64,000 nt of DNA from Otis tarda. Lineage: Eukaryota > Chordata > Aves > Otidiformes > Otididae. The DNA is taken from positions 6,758,001 through 6,822,000 of the forward strand of contig CM048572.1 of NCBI GenBank assembly GCA_026413225.1, in the 5' to 3' direction. The notes under the pieces are model-generated. The model had not been told where the DNA came from, did not search any database, and was given only the letters and a program-made list of their open reading frames with translations. Of this stretch, positions 25,925-37,923 are shown one piece after another. Positions within the stretch are counted from its first letter, which is position 1. Every line of letters begins with the position of its first letter. The translations under genes were made by a program, and so were the position numbers.

Positions 25925-26042
25925 GCATAGACGCAGCACTTAGGAACACAGTTTAGTGGTGGACTTGGCAGTGTTAGGTTTATGGTTGGACTCGATAATC
26001 GCAAGGGTCTTTTCCAACCTAAATGATTCTATGGTTCTGTAT
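25925..26042 (+). mobile_element. CR1 LINE 3'-end fragment
   Basis: A 5'-truncated CR1 retrotransposon end. The segment carries the CR1 blocks TTTAGTGGTGGACTTGGCA, a GGTTGGACTCGAT block and CTTTTCCAACCTAAATGATT. It ends in degenerate copies of the short terminal repeat typical of CR1 (ATTCTATG, GTTCTGTA). CR1 elements are the main LINE of birds and usually persist as short 3' fragments without target-site duplications, as here. No coding capacity remains. Confidence 0.9.
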
Positions 26043-29000
26043 TATAGCAATCGCTAACAGACAACGTCTCTAGGATTTAAGAGAAAGTCAATCCCTCTAT
26101 AGAGCATTCAGACCCACCTGTAATAATGTTATTGCACGCTGCAGCGGAAGAGGAAATTGTCTGTCAAAGGTTTGGGACAGAAATGCTTCACATCACCCAA
26201 AGGTACCTCGTGATAGCCCAGTGCAACAGCCATTTTCCTCCTGTAAACATCCAGAGCAAACTTTGCTGCCTAAGCCACCACTTCCAACCTGAGGCTGAGT
26301 TGGAAAGAAATGCCCCGCTCTCAGGTTTAAAGAAAAACCGGCTTGGTAGCCATTTGGCCTGCAGCCAGGATTAAAGCGTTAACTCCATGTCTGTCAACCT
26401 GTCACTTAAACATTTACCAAACTACTGACCACTTCTATTAAAAGACCATTAAACCAGGATTAAGCTTTTCCAGGGCTAAGCTGATGTAAAAATGCAAGGA
26501 ATGTCACACCAAGGGCAGCTCATTTTATTTGTATTGTAAACAGGCAGAAGATGGAGGCTAAAACGTTACATGTTTTTTAAATATGGGGATATACCCCTGC
26601 TTGACTTTTTCCCTTTTTTCAGCTTCCTAAACCCAGATCCCATTACTGGGTGTTCTGATAGCTGCCGAGCATCGCACAGTGAACACAGAAACCTCCAACC
26701 CAGCTCGGGCTGCTTTACGGCCCAGCGCGGCCCTGCCTGGAGAAGGGATGCAATACAGAGTCTGGCCATAGTGCAGGGGAATAGCCGTGGTTATAAACAC
26801 AACGCTTGGTTAATGTGTCATGTCATAAACAGAGATTAATTGTTTTAAAAAAAGGACAGTCTCATCAAAACAAGAGCCTGTTTTCAGCAGTCTGTGAATT
26901 TATTTTGTAGTAGTGCTTGCACCAAAGACAGAAGGTGGGTGCACGGATGCTGCTGCTACTACTTTCAGATTGGTTTGTTATCTGAATTAAGATAAGTCCA
27001 ACGGGAAAAGGCAAAATGCTCTACAGATCATCATTTAATCAACTGAGAGAGAGTATTATGTTCAAAAATGGTCAAAGGAAGATAAAAATGACCCACAAAT
27101 GAAGTGCACTGCCTCATTTTTACCTTTTTCAGTTCCCAGTAACTCAGTGATGTATCACCCAAGAGCAAAATCCTGGAAGACACCACAAGAGACAGTCTGT
27201 GCTTACAGTCAAAATGGACTGCCCAGCCTCTGTCTCTGATGTCTGGGCTCACGTGATGCTGTTCAACACTGGCGTAGGCTACTCCATCCAGGACAGCACA
27301 CACCACACACACGCGTGTAGTACCAGAAGGTGACTTTTGCAAATCTAGCGGGTCTGTAGATGATGCTTTCTTGAGACATACATAGATGCCTAAGAGCTAC
27401 CCACGGATAACGTTAGAGCTAAATAACCAGGTCTATAGAGAACTACAAACTCAAATCCTTAACAAGAAGAATTAGGAAGTCAATACCAATGGCAGATATC
27501 CTTGCTGACTACCGTGAACAATGTGTCTTCCTTTTGACTTAGCACTTATTTAATGCTCTGATATTCATACAGCTCTAGATATAAAAGAAATAAAGGAGTC
27601 TATCAAGGGGTACCAAGCACCTCAATGGAAGTCCCTCCAGCTTAGCTCACCAGGTACTCTGACAGCACACGTGAGGTTGCTCCTGTTGTCTTACGTTTGT
27701 CCACTACCAGCTCTTGATAAAGACAGGGTGCAAGGCTGGATGGACTTATGGCCTGAACTGCTTTGGGTATTTGTATCTGTCTAATTAGTTCTGAATAAAA
27801 GCATGCTGGCCCATCTGAACATTGGTGCAAAGATATGACTCACAGAACTGTTGATCTCTACATTTATTAACTGCTACTCTGCAGACCTTAAAAGTATAAG
27901 CCACTGAGCAATTCTGCCTACACAAAGACCACAGAATTGGCCATTCCCAAATAGTGCATACACTTAATGAGATTCCTCCCCTTCCCCTTAGCACTCCCCC
28001 CTTCTCTAGGCTATTATCTGTATTAAATATAATTTTGCTTTCAGGAAGTATCTATGACTCTCCCATCTGAAGCAGGGCTTCCAGTATTTACAGATATCAA
28101 AGAACTGGTCTTAATTTCATCTGATACTTTAAAAAGCCTTTTATTCTAAAATAAATTATTGAAATGTGGTATTGGTAAAACGGGTTGCTCCAGTAATGGA
28201 TTTACTGTGATGGTGCAATCAATTTCAGAGATTGGATTTCAGGATAGAAACTATTCATCACTTTCCATGTCAATGCAAGGTTTACCTTCACACTGTGGTC
28301 ACCCGCTGTAGCTTACAGATACCAAGGGCAGAGGAGGATCTACTGGAGGAAAACTCTTTCTGTTGCTTCTTTTTCTTTGCTGCTGAGGTCAGAGCCTCAG
28401 GAGTTTGCACAGTTACAGCAGCTCCACAGCATCACGGTGCCATCTGGGAAGATGCAGAGGGACTCATCCCTGTACAACAGCAGGCATGCTTAAATATGCT
28501 GTTGACCTATTCTGTCATGATTCAAACGCAGGCTTCCTTCTCTGCGTTTTTCCACTTCTCTGTCTTGTTTCAGGGTCAGCAGAGCCTTTTCAGTAGGCAA
28601 AGACCGTCAGAGCGGAAACCACAATGGTTGTAACAGGAAAGATGGGGAGGAACCTTGGAGTGGTACATCTTCTTCCAATTTTGTAACATAAGGCACCCAA
28701 CACACGAAGGATGCTAATGTGGGGAGGAGAAGAGGAGCTGTGACATTAACGGTCCCTCCTTCCCCCTGCACTGACCCTCCCTTTCAGTAAATTCATGCCT
28801 GAAGTTTTCCACAAACTGAGATCCCAGTAACTGCAGGTAAACCTGCCCGGCCATAGCTACAAACATATCTCCTGGGCCTCTGCAGCAAAGGAGGAGGCTG
28901 AGAGCAGGAGCAGTTTAGTCCTGGAGGTCAACAACAAGAAGATTTTAAGCCATTTATTTTTGCTCCACAGGCATCTCTGTGTCTCTATTAGCATATATAC

Positions 29001-31130
29001 ATATTTACAGTCTCATTACTCCCTCTTTCTCCTTGCTCCCTGCCTGGTAAAGTCCCTTCAGTCCTGCCAGGGCCACAACTCACAGAGGCTCCACGAGCTA
29101 CCACGAAGCATAGCTCGTCCGCAGCGTCCTGAACTATTAGCGGCAGGAACAAATGGCAAATCTAAGCCTTGTGACGTGAAAAACATGAATGTTATTTTTC
29201 CATCCTCATCTCTAACGAATCTTGTTCTTCGTTCCTAGAAAGCAAAGTCAACTCCATAAATCAAGAAGTCTGTGGATTTGGGGGTTTACATTAACACCTT
29301 CATTCATGCTTTGCCGTGACCTCTTGGATTGGGGTGAACTATTCTACTGTGCTGGGAAATGGCAGCTCCAGAGCCAAAATTAGCACCTAAAAAATTTCCC
29401 TTGGCTCTTAGGTGCCATAATTTTAAACCTGACTCCCTGCTTAAAGACAAAGTCATGTCTACATTTGATTTCAGGTGTTATATACCATAATTCAAGAAGT
29501 TAAATGGAGATCTGGCAAATCTCTGACTGTGGAGGGGGTAGGAAAATATTACGTGGAGCCAGAAATGCAGCTTTCTTGGCTATGGTCTGTACTTTACCAA
29601 TGTCAGCTCTGCATTTAGACTTTCACTGACTTTCTCAGGTACTACAAATGGTGAAGTTTTGCTCAGCTGAAGTATCACCATCAATAAATACAGCTGGACT
29701 GGAATACCTAATGAAGGGTGAAAAACTGGGCTTGTGATGGTTATTTATAATGCCTCTTAGGGCAGTTAAAAGTTACTGAAAGGTCTCTGGAGTTTCAGAG
29801 CTTTCTTCTCACTCCACTCCACTGCTTCCACTCCTTCTTTTGCTCCATTTTTTCATATGAAATATGGCTTATCCTGGAAATTTATTTTTAAAAACCAAAA
29901 CTCTGAAGAAACTCACAAAAGGCACCTTGCAGTGGTTAAGACACAGCGAGCCACAGGAAGAAAGCTACGGACAACGCCACCATGATGCCTGCAAAGGAAG
30001 GGCTCCTGGAAGGGCACGGTCTCCCTGAGATAGCTAACTCTAACTTCGGTCACAGCAAGCAGGTGCTTAAGGTTCCTCTTAATACTGTGTTTAAATGCAG
30101 AAATCCTGTATTTATATGAACAAATCCTTCCAGCCATCTGATGCAGAGCTTATGCTTTACTTAGTGTCAGACCTGCCCACAGCCTCAGCAAGCCTGTAAG
30201 TAAGAAAGGTAAAGCAGTTTTCATCGCCTTAGTCTCTCTTCAGAGCTTTTGATTTTTCTCAGGGACAAGATTAGGCTGCTTTATCTGTGCCAGTGGCTCA
30301 ATATTGTCCACCTGTGGTAACCACACTTGAAATACAAGAATAAATGAGCTCTTGGAGTGCTTCACCTTCTGCAAGCCAGCGCTGACCAGAGTAGATGTAC
30401 ATAACTCGGTGGTCACCAACACTAGTATATCTGCTTTGGAGGTGCTTGTGGGATGGGAGGTGCTGGAAGGCTTCAAGAAGAAGACGCAACACTGAAGGGG
30501 GAACTAAATTATATCATAAATTAGACTTTTACTCAGAATTTCTAAACTTTTAATTAAACAGCAGTCATTCCAGTGGCAGGTGAATGAAGAATTTCTTTAT
30601 TAAAGATCTAGTACTCCTCACTGCTCAGATAAGATGCAAGCACTCCAATTACTCCAAATAAAATAAAAAAAAAATCTATTCCCAAGTCTGACCATCACGC
30701 TACAAAGGCCTGTTTCTGCAATTGTTTTGTGTTTTTTAACTTGGAAATATTAATGGACAGAAAATAACTTAAATCCAGAATACTCTTGCAGCTTTCTTAA
30801 TCAACTGTAAAAAAGGGAAAAGAAAAATAGATACAGCCACATTCAGCAATAACATGTAGAAATCACAGTTAATGTCAGCTGGAGCGCAGGATGCTAAGAC
30901 GTTATCGGCGCTATACTATTAGATGCACACGTATCTAAGCAAAATCAAGTGCTCTCCAAGGAAGCTTTAAGAGCCACGGATCTAAGCTTATTATCTGACT
31001 ACGGTATAGTGCCACAAACACATTTCTCGGCGTCTCACCCACCATATACCTGGTTCATCCACAAAGAGATGAGAGCTCAGACCTCAGATCTTCCCTCGCT
31101 GAGACAGCAGTGCCTCCTGCTGTACCCCAG
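26043..31130. other. Unannotated non-coding stretch
   Basis: I see no gene. A possible reverse-oriented MIR-like relic lies at about 30,140-30,240 (an AGCAAGCCTGTAAGTAAG block near a TTTTCATC block), but the match is too weak to call separately. Open frames reach 133 codons (28,232-28,633, plus) and show no domain. Confidence 0.5.
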
Positions 31131-31208
31131 GCTGCATTTACTCCCAGACTTCCAGCTCTGGCTTCAGTTACCAATGAAGCCATGGTTGGCATTTTGAGAA
31201 GAACTGAG
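31131..31208 (+). CDS. Candidate exon, plus strand, unidentified
   Basis: The 78-bp segment follows the strong acceptor CTGCTGTACCCCAG and precedes the near-consensus donor ACTGAG|GTGAGT. Only the phase 0 frame is open, and it is open throughout, reading AAFTPRLPALASVTNEAMVG and then ILRRTE. Both splice signals are among the best on the plus strand. The product is not recognised. A plus-strand candidate at 32,362-32,453 can continue in phase. It could instead be a non-coding RNA exon or chance, especially as the minus strand also gives a phase-consistent chain. Confidence 0.25.
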
Positions 31209-32361
31209 GTGAGTAATGGAAGATGTGTCTAACCGGCCTCAGCAGCTCTGGAAACATCAGCCTGTGTCACAGAAATACTCTGCACAACCCAGCACGGAAC
31301 ACCAGCGAGCTGTGCAGTGGGTGAGGCAGCCCGAAATACCCAACAGATGCTCTGTTCGTAAACCAGCTTTTAATGCATTTCTGAGCATGCCTGAGTATCA
31401 CAGCACATCAGGGCTGATCTGCGGCACCCACAGGGTTTCAGCCTCTCAGAGACGCTCCCCTCCTCTTGCTTTCACACACGTCAGCACCAACCTGCAGGAA
31501 GCCTTGCTGCGGCACTGTGAGCTGCCGCTGAACAGGCTCTCGCTTGTGCCGACCCGTGACAAACTATCACAGTTGGGGAAGGCTGGCTGTATCACAGCCC
31601 ACGTGAATGCCACGTCTGCCTTAATCCAAAAACACCAGAAAAAGGAACTTCGGGTCAATCTTACTTAAGGAATGTGCCAGACTTCCTGGAGGTCACAGTG
31701 AGAGAACAAGCCCAATGTTTTACCTCTGAAATGGAGAGACAGAGAGGTTTTAGATCCTTTTGAGTCATCAGCCTGTAAAGCAGGTAGACTAGCAAAATAA
31801 AAGAGGGGTTTGTCTCTGCTCTGGGCTGTAACTGGGAGCCTTTCACTGGAGAGGGCTCTTCCTCCCCCTCGGGGTGGTTTTCTGCATATCAGGTAGAAAA
31901 TCTCTTTGAAAAACAGCGAGTCAAATCATTCAAAACAATCATTATGATAACAAAGAAGAATAATAATGTTAAAGACTACTCTGTCACCACGACTTCCACC
32001 CAAAAAGTTTCTGAAGGCTTTGCAGAAACGATTTATCAAACCCCAGTGCAGGGGCAGCTGGCTCTGGGGAAGAACCTCACCAACAAGCACCTCCAGAACT
32101 TGGTGTGGTCATTTCTCACTGCAGGCAGAAGAGCTTTGCCAGCAAGGCTGCTTGAGCCAGAGGATGAGGCCGTGGGCTGTCCTCAGAACACACAGAGAGG
32201 TCTTAGCCACCCACCACCGTTCCCTTCCCACAGCCACGCTAATCCCAGTAACATGCTCCCAGTACTTAATGTCTAAGTTAAGATGATGGTACTGCTGAGA
32301 TGGATGTCTGCCTGTCCCACCCTCGCGCCATTTGAATCAGTCTTGTTTGCCTGACTTCCAG

Positions 32362-32453
32362 GCTTTGGGACTATGTAATGTCCACAAAGCCATTTGGGAC
32401 CTTTGGACTTCAAAAAATGCCACAGGTGCAAATGACAGTCTTCTCACGCCTGG
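32362..32453 (+). CDS. Candidate exon, plus strand, unidentified
   Basis: The 92-bp segment follows the strong acceptor TTGCCTGACTTCCAG and precedes the donor CTGG|GTAAGT. Two frames are open. The one in phase with the candidate at 31,131-31,208 begins ALGLCNVHKAIWDLW and contains a possible N-glycosylation motif (NAT). The alternative begins LWDYVMSTKPFGTFG. Having two open frames weakens the coding case. The splice sites are good enough that a non-coding transcript is possible. No family is recognised. Confidence 0.22.
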
Positions 32454-32499
32454 GTAAGTTTTAGACAACCAGTAAGTTTCACAGCACATCTGGGAGACG

Positions 32500-32640
32500 T
32501 CTACATTTTATATTTGGAGAAACTGAGGCAGGAGATTACATGGTTTCTAAAGATCGCCAAATGAAACTGTGGGAGTGCCAGGAACTAGGTGTAGATAACT
32601 AGAGCTCTTCTAATGACCCGTTCCATTAGATAACTCTCTT
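32500..32640 (+). repeat. MIR/CORE-SINE-like relic
   Basis: The central block ATATTTGGAGAAACTGAGGC is close to the conserved MIR core (normally a GAGGAAACTGAGG motif). It is followed by a diverged region with the expected order of blocks (TTACATGG.., GGGAGTGCCAGGAACTAGG, and a CTCTTCTAATGACCC block). There is no tail or duplication. It is an ancient immobile relic identified from memory of the consensus. Confidence 0.5.
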
Positions 32641-35097
32641 TCCTATCCCTGTTCCATTAAGGATCAAGAAATACCCTAATACTCCAGCTAACAGAAGGTA
32701 GAAAAGGACATTTATACCTGAAACAAGTTTCATCAGGGAACAGGGTTCCCAAACAACCTTCTTTGTGCAAGTCCCGGTTCAGTGACCAGGACCACCTGCG
32801 ACCGCAGAGCTCTTGCCAGCGTGGCTCTGGAAGCCTGTGCCAAGTCCAGCTCTGCTGCAGTAATCCCCTGTCATCAGCACGGCCAGGAAAAAAGTATTCT
32901 GCAAGTTGTGATGCCAACATCACTGCAGTGATGAGCCCTAGGAAGGGGTGCCAGGGTGAATGTTAGCTCTTCTGTAACGTGAAGTTGCGGAGTGGTAGCT
33001 AAAGACCTAACTGAGCTGTGGTGCAAAGCCTTGTGAGAACGGCCTCAGCTGAAGAGAAGGTCAAAAAAGCAAGGAAGGACTGGTTTGGAGGCAAGAAGGT
33101 ACCTGTGGACACTGGCAGAGTTACTCTCCAGACTTATTCTGGGATGAAATAAAGAAAAATCTTGGTCTTGTGCACGTCCAGCCAAAAGTGAAGCATTTTT
33201 CCTCATCCTTCCCCCTTTACCCATTTCATACCTCTTTCCTTCCTCATCCCAGAGGAAAAGCCTGATCCATCAGCTAACAGACAATCCACATATGATTTCA
33301 AATTTTCTTGAAACTCTCCTCAGAAACACTTCTCCTTAGAAAATTATCTGCTCCCTCTGCAGACCAAAGAGAGCATCATCTTCTGAGTATCTCGGCAAAC
33401 CAAGCCAGACTTCTGAATCTTTGGCGGTTTAAAACTCACAGCATAAAACTGGGAGATTTCAGGAGTTCTTCATAGCTGTTACTGAATCCTTAGAACAGAG
33501 CAAGCACTGCATTTGAGCAGTCATACAAAAATACTAATTTGCATTACTAAGACAGTTTACTTCAGCTTCATTGACTGTCTTCTTTCCAAAATTGTCCTTG
33601 AGAGTAGCAGGAGTTACCAGAAAGGTAATCCTTCCAACAACAGTAGGAATGTGAGCATGTGCCACCCTTTCTGAAATGAAATAGCTGAAAATGTAAATGA
33701 AAATAGCTGCTCACTGTCAGCCAGAGGAAGGAAGATGTGACCACAGCACCTATCTGCATTCTTATCACAGACATTCTGGGCAGCATAGCAAGAAATGCTC
33801 AAAGTGAAAGTTTTTATAAGGGAAAGGGAAAAGGCTTCTCTATTTCACACAGTAAGATCTGTCAAAGAATATTTGCAGAAAGGGAAAATTGAATTTATTT
33901 AAGGAGAGCTCAAGAAGAAAATATAATGCTTAAGACTGAGCCGTTCAGAGACTGGGACTGGTCCTGTGTCAGCCACCTGACACAAACACAGTAAGTTCAC
34001 AAATAAACTACACCCACAACTAATTGAAGCAACTAGCATGCATCAGGCTGCTGCAAGCCAGTTCAAGAGTACAACCTGGAAGTTGAGTTAAGTGCTGTTA
34101 ATTTTGTGATCTCTTTATCTGTTCCACTTTATGCTTAATTGTCTTTTTACATGCTTATCTGTTGAATTTAAGCATCCCAGCTCCATTTCCCAGGTAATCC
34201 ATTAAAGGGAATTACCAGAGTAGGTTCCTTAGTTTTGAACAGTGAGACAGGTCCGGGTATGATTGCAGAACTTCGTTTATCCTGCCCAGGAAGCAATGAC
34301 ATCTGACGGACTTTCTGGCTGCCACAGGTCTCCTAAAGCCTCCCTGTCTCAGCAGAGCAGCAGCTTCCATGCTAACCTGAAAAGACTTGGCCAGACAGCC
34401 AAGAACTCATACTTTCTACCATCTCTTGCATTTTTTTTAAGATTAAATAGTCCAGTTTTGTCTTTCCCTGTAGAAAAGACCTTTCCTAAGTCTTTCTTTC
34501 ATGCACATTCACAGCTTTGTGCCAGGATCTAAGGAGAACCAAAGCTGCCACAGTTGATCTCAGACAGAATAATCTCTTCTCGCAGTGCACGTAAGTATTT
34601 TTTGGACTGGTTTCCTTTCTCTCAGGCAATTATCGGTGATTTTAAAGAGACAGATGTTGTCAGATTCCTCCTTTGTCTGATAGGCTATTTTTTTCCCTTG
34701 GCTCTCTCTTTTCTGAATAATAATTTTAAAAGTTGGCATTTCTAGGGAATTTCCCAAATTTCCGACCACACTCACCACAGCCATTTCCTGTCTTTCTGTC
34801 ACAACTAGTAAACAAGCACCCCAAAAGATCAGCATTTACAGGGAAGAGCTGTGGGTATTCTGCTGGCAAACGACTGCAGTTAAGCACAATCATAAATTTA
34901 TGAAGAACTCTCCTCTCATGATAAAAGACAAAGGTATTTTTCCCTACTTACTATACACTTAAGAAAAACATCTAGATGAGCATTTTATTACAATCTAATT
35001 GCCAAAAATTATCCTTGGAGGGATAAAATTGCCTGTTACAATCTCTACAAAGAGCCTGGCAATTAAAAGCAATTAAGATTCCCATTAGACTTTTACA
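32641..35097. other. Unannotated non-coding stretch
   Basis: I see no gene. Short overlapping frames on both strands and AT-rich patches are the only content. A GTAAGT at about 34,589 follows TGCAC, but no convincing acceptor-bounded frame precedes it. Confidence 0.5.
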
Positions 35098-35285
35098 GCT
35101 CTCACCCAGCTGCTTGCTCCATCTTAGTGGCCCTTCACTGGCCTCCGTCCAGTTTATTTGTGTCTTAAACTGGGGAGCCCAGCATTTCACTCCAGGGTGG
35201 GTCACACAGCTGCGGAGCAGAGAGGAATCACCATTTTCTCCAATCTTCTGGCTGTGCTTTTATTAGTACAGCCTTCATCACCTAT
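35098..35285 (-). mobile_element. CR1 LINE internal fragment, antisense
   Basis: Read on the plus strand, this shows the complement of the CR1 3' coding region: TTAGTGGCCCTTCACTGGCC, then ACTGGGGAGCCCAGCATTTC, CTCCAGGGTGGGTCACA and GGAATCACC blocks in the order expected of a reversed CR1. In CR1 this region encodes the end of the reverse transcriptase ORF, but the copy is broken and non-coding. The 3' terminal repeats are absent from this fragment. Confidence 0.8.
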
Positions 35286-37419
35286 GCATTCATTGTTCTT
35301 TCCCTCTTCTTGCTCTCCCTGTGAGCAGATGAACAGAATCCTTCAACCAAAGATAATTTTCATGTGTTCTTTATCTTTGCATTGGGCAGAAAAAGATTAA
35401 TAAAATGAGGTGTTGGAGCAACCTCACAGTTTTAGCAAAAATTCAGTCTTAATTTAGCCTACTTTGCAGATATACTCGGGTTCTAAGAAAGCCTGAAGGA
35501 ATTGAAATGGGGCCCAAAATTAGGGTTTGAGCAAATGTTAGACAGCTGCATGCATCTTTCTGAAGTAAAACAGATCCTGAATGTAGCTGCTTGGAAATGA
35601 GGATTTTCTGCTTCTGCTATGCTTGTCAGCTTGCAAGTTCTTGTTGTTTTATTTATCAGTTTGGATGCACCTGACCTTGTCTGTTCCATCTTGAAAACCT
35701 CCTTGTGCAGAGGCAGCAGGTGGGCAAATGTCCCACTCGCAGTCCTGAGCAAAGCAGTCACATAACCCAACAAGTTTGTAGATATGTTTGTTTTGGACAT
35801 TGTTTAAGCAAAAAGAGACTGGAAAAGAACTTAGGGAGGTTCACCATCCTTCGCCAGGACAGATGCAGAAGGAAATCCCTCCGGGTTGCTCAGCTCACTA
35901 TGGCTGCTGTCCCCTGGTTCACTCCAACCTGACCGCCCTGTCTCCTTCCTCCCAGCTGCCCATTTCGACGTCCCTACCTGACTGAGATGGAACAATGGAC
36001 TCATCTGGGTAAAAAAAAACCACCCTGTAGGAAAAGAGAAGAAAAAAATTCACTCTTTGTACAAATTTCTGTCGTGATGATGAAAATGTCAAATGAAAAC
36101 GTATCTCCCCTCTGATGATGGGAAGATGTCAAGCACTCAGTCTCTTTCCCCTGTGCCTGCTTTCTACAGTGCCTGCAGGGTGATTTTTTGGGAGCTCTCC
36201 CCTCCGAACGGGTCAGACAATGCGGGAACCTGAGGGAGCTGTGGCTGTGCGCCCTGGCCCTGCCTCAGAGAGCCCTCTCGCTGCTGCCAAATATTTGCCA
36301 GAGGACTCAGTGTCCCTTCAACCTACCTTCAGGGATCTAGATGGTATCTTCATTCTCTTTAATGAGGATCAAAAAAAAAACTCTTTGGAGCCAAACACAG
36401 CTGAGCTGCTGAGTAGTGTCAACGTGGGTCTTCCTTCTGCTCTTTTTCTCCAGGCTGGTGACACTATTAACCTGTGAGCTACACCACGAGTGGTCCTTGT
36501 CTTGTACACTGACCTCCATATTTACTTGGACAGTTAAATTAAAAGGGACTTCACTTCCTCTGAAAGACAAGGGGTAGGTGCCCTGGACAGGTACAGAGGG
36601 CAGCCAAAGGCAGAGGCACCTGGACCCTCTGTACTGCTCAGGACAGAGATCTGGCTCAGCTCGAGGCCTCTGGCCTCATCAAGATTGAAAATTGAGACTG
36701 GATGCCCTCTTGTGCCATCCCATCCCCTGAAGCAGGGTGGCTGGCAGGGACTGGTGAGTGACGGACCAGGGTCACTCCAGCCCTGGCCTCCTGGGAGCAA
36801 AGCCTGGCCTCGGCCACAGCTCCAGCCCTGCCTCCTCCAGGGACCAAAACCATTAATCCCATTTCTGTCACCAGCTGGGACAGCATCACCAGGGCCAATC
36901 CTCAGCTGCCCTGCTATGAGGGCAGCCTTCTACAGCAGGGAAAAGTGTCTGCAAAATGTCTTCAAAGCAGAACAACAAAAAATCACATCCACTTTGCAAC
37001 AGGTAAATGAAAAAATAAGCATCAAGGAAACCAAGGATCAGCCCTCTCATGCACAGTAAATAACTTCCCCACCCCCAGGATAATCTCTTGGCTCCTCTCT
37101 CTTTAAATCATCAGTGTCACAGTGGAAAAACCAGAAGGACTCAGTCCCTTAAAGCTGTTTCCTCTCTTTGCCTGTCGTTTAATTAAATTATCCTATAATG
37201 AAATCTTTCCCTAATGAGTCAGTGTTTAATAATTTATTAGACACCGAAGCCCTGCTTGGAATCTCATCAATTATGCATCACAGCACCAGGCACTTCCAAT
37301 CTCTCTTTTTTCATTTCTCATTCGCTTCATTAAAAGCCCCAGCCTTGCTGCTTCTAGCTTTCAACCCACTTGCCCAGACTTAGAGGTCAGTTCATTGATG
37401 CCTGTTTTGCCCAGTGCTC
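35286..37419. other. Unannotated non-coding stretch
   Basis: I see no gene. Overlapping frames of up to 124 codons (36,685-37,059 plus, with minus-strand frames across the same DNA) follow a GC-richer patch at about 36,550-36,950. The stretch at 37,170-37,260 is rich in TAATTA-like motifs. Confidence 0.5.
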
Positions 37420-37720
37420 ATCAGTGTGTCTGCATGCGTTAGCTGGTCTAAAATGACAGGTGACATCTATGTACATGTCTGTGCACACATGTACCAGAGC
37501 ATGGGTACCGCCTTTCTGCCTGTGCGCAAGAATGTGCGTTTGTCACAGCTTTATATAGATTGTCACGTAGGTGTACACGTATATGCTTGTAGATTTATAA
37601 AATCTGTGTATGCATGGGTGTGTTTCTGTTAGCGCTTGTGCATCTACATCTCGAAGGTTATATTTGCTTCTACAGCCATGCAGGTGTATAGGTGTACATC
37701 AATACTGGCGTTCCTGCCAT
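37420..37720. repeat. TG-rich low-complexity region
   Basis: About 300 bp enriched in TG, GT and ATG steps with many alternating purine-pyrimidine runs (TGTGCACACATGTAC, GTGTACACGTATATG). It looks like an old, interrupted TG microsatellite. The 72-codon frame at 37,414-37,632 is Cys/Val/His-rich because of the repeat. Confidence 0.5.
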
Positions 37721-37876
37721 ATCAGCGTGCCAGCACGCTCTTCTAACTGCAGCGAATGACTTTATCTTATTCCACTATATTTTTCATTTTTGTTCTCCTT
37801 AAAACAACAGCACATATAACCTGTAGGAATCAGTCAGGAAATATTACACATGAGCTGTAAAGACAATGAGTTTTTA

Positions 37877-37923
37877 ATCTACTGAAGTGATCAGGAAGGG
37901 ACTACCTGATCACTTCAGTAGAT
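37877..37923. repeat. Perfect 19-bp inverted repeat with 9-nt spacer
   Basis: The left arm ATCTACTGAAGTGATCAGG at 37,877-37,895 is the exact reverse complement of the right arm CCTGATCACTTCAGTAGAT at 37,905-37,923. The nine-base spacer is AAGGGACTA. Pairing stops cleanly at both outer ends (A at 37,876 against C at 37,924). The stem is shorter than a typical animal pre-miRNA stem, which also carries bulges. A clean perfect arm pair in otherwise ordinary sequence suggests a recent templated inversion, for example replication template switching, or a structured regulatory element. Confidence 0.97.

Noticed and set aside
31216..31668. 150-codon plus-strand open frame
   Set aside because: No recognisable domain and composition typical of translated non-coding DNA. 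It starts just after a strong donor-like GTGAGT, so in that reading it would be intronic.
37877..37923. Reading the perfect inverted repeat as a microRNA precursor
   Set aside because: The 19-bp stem is too short for a standard animal precursor, has no bulges, and pairing does not extend beyond the arms.
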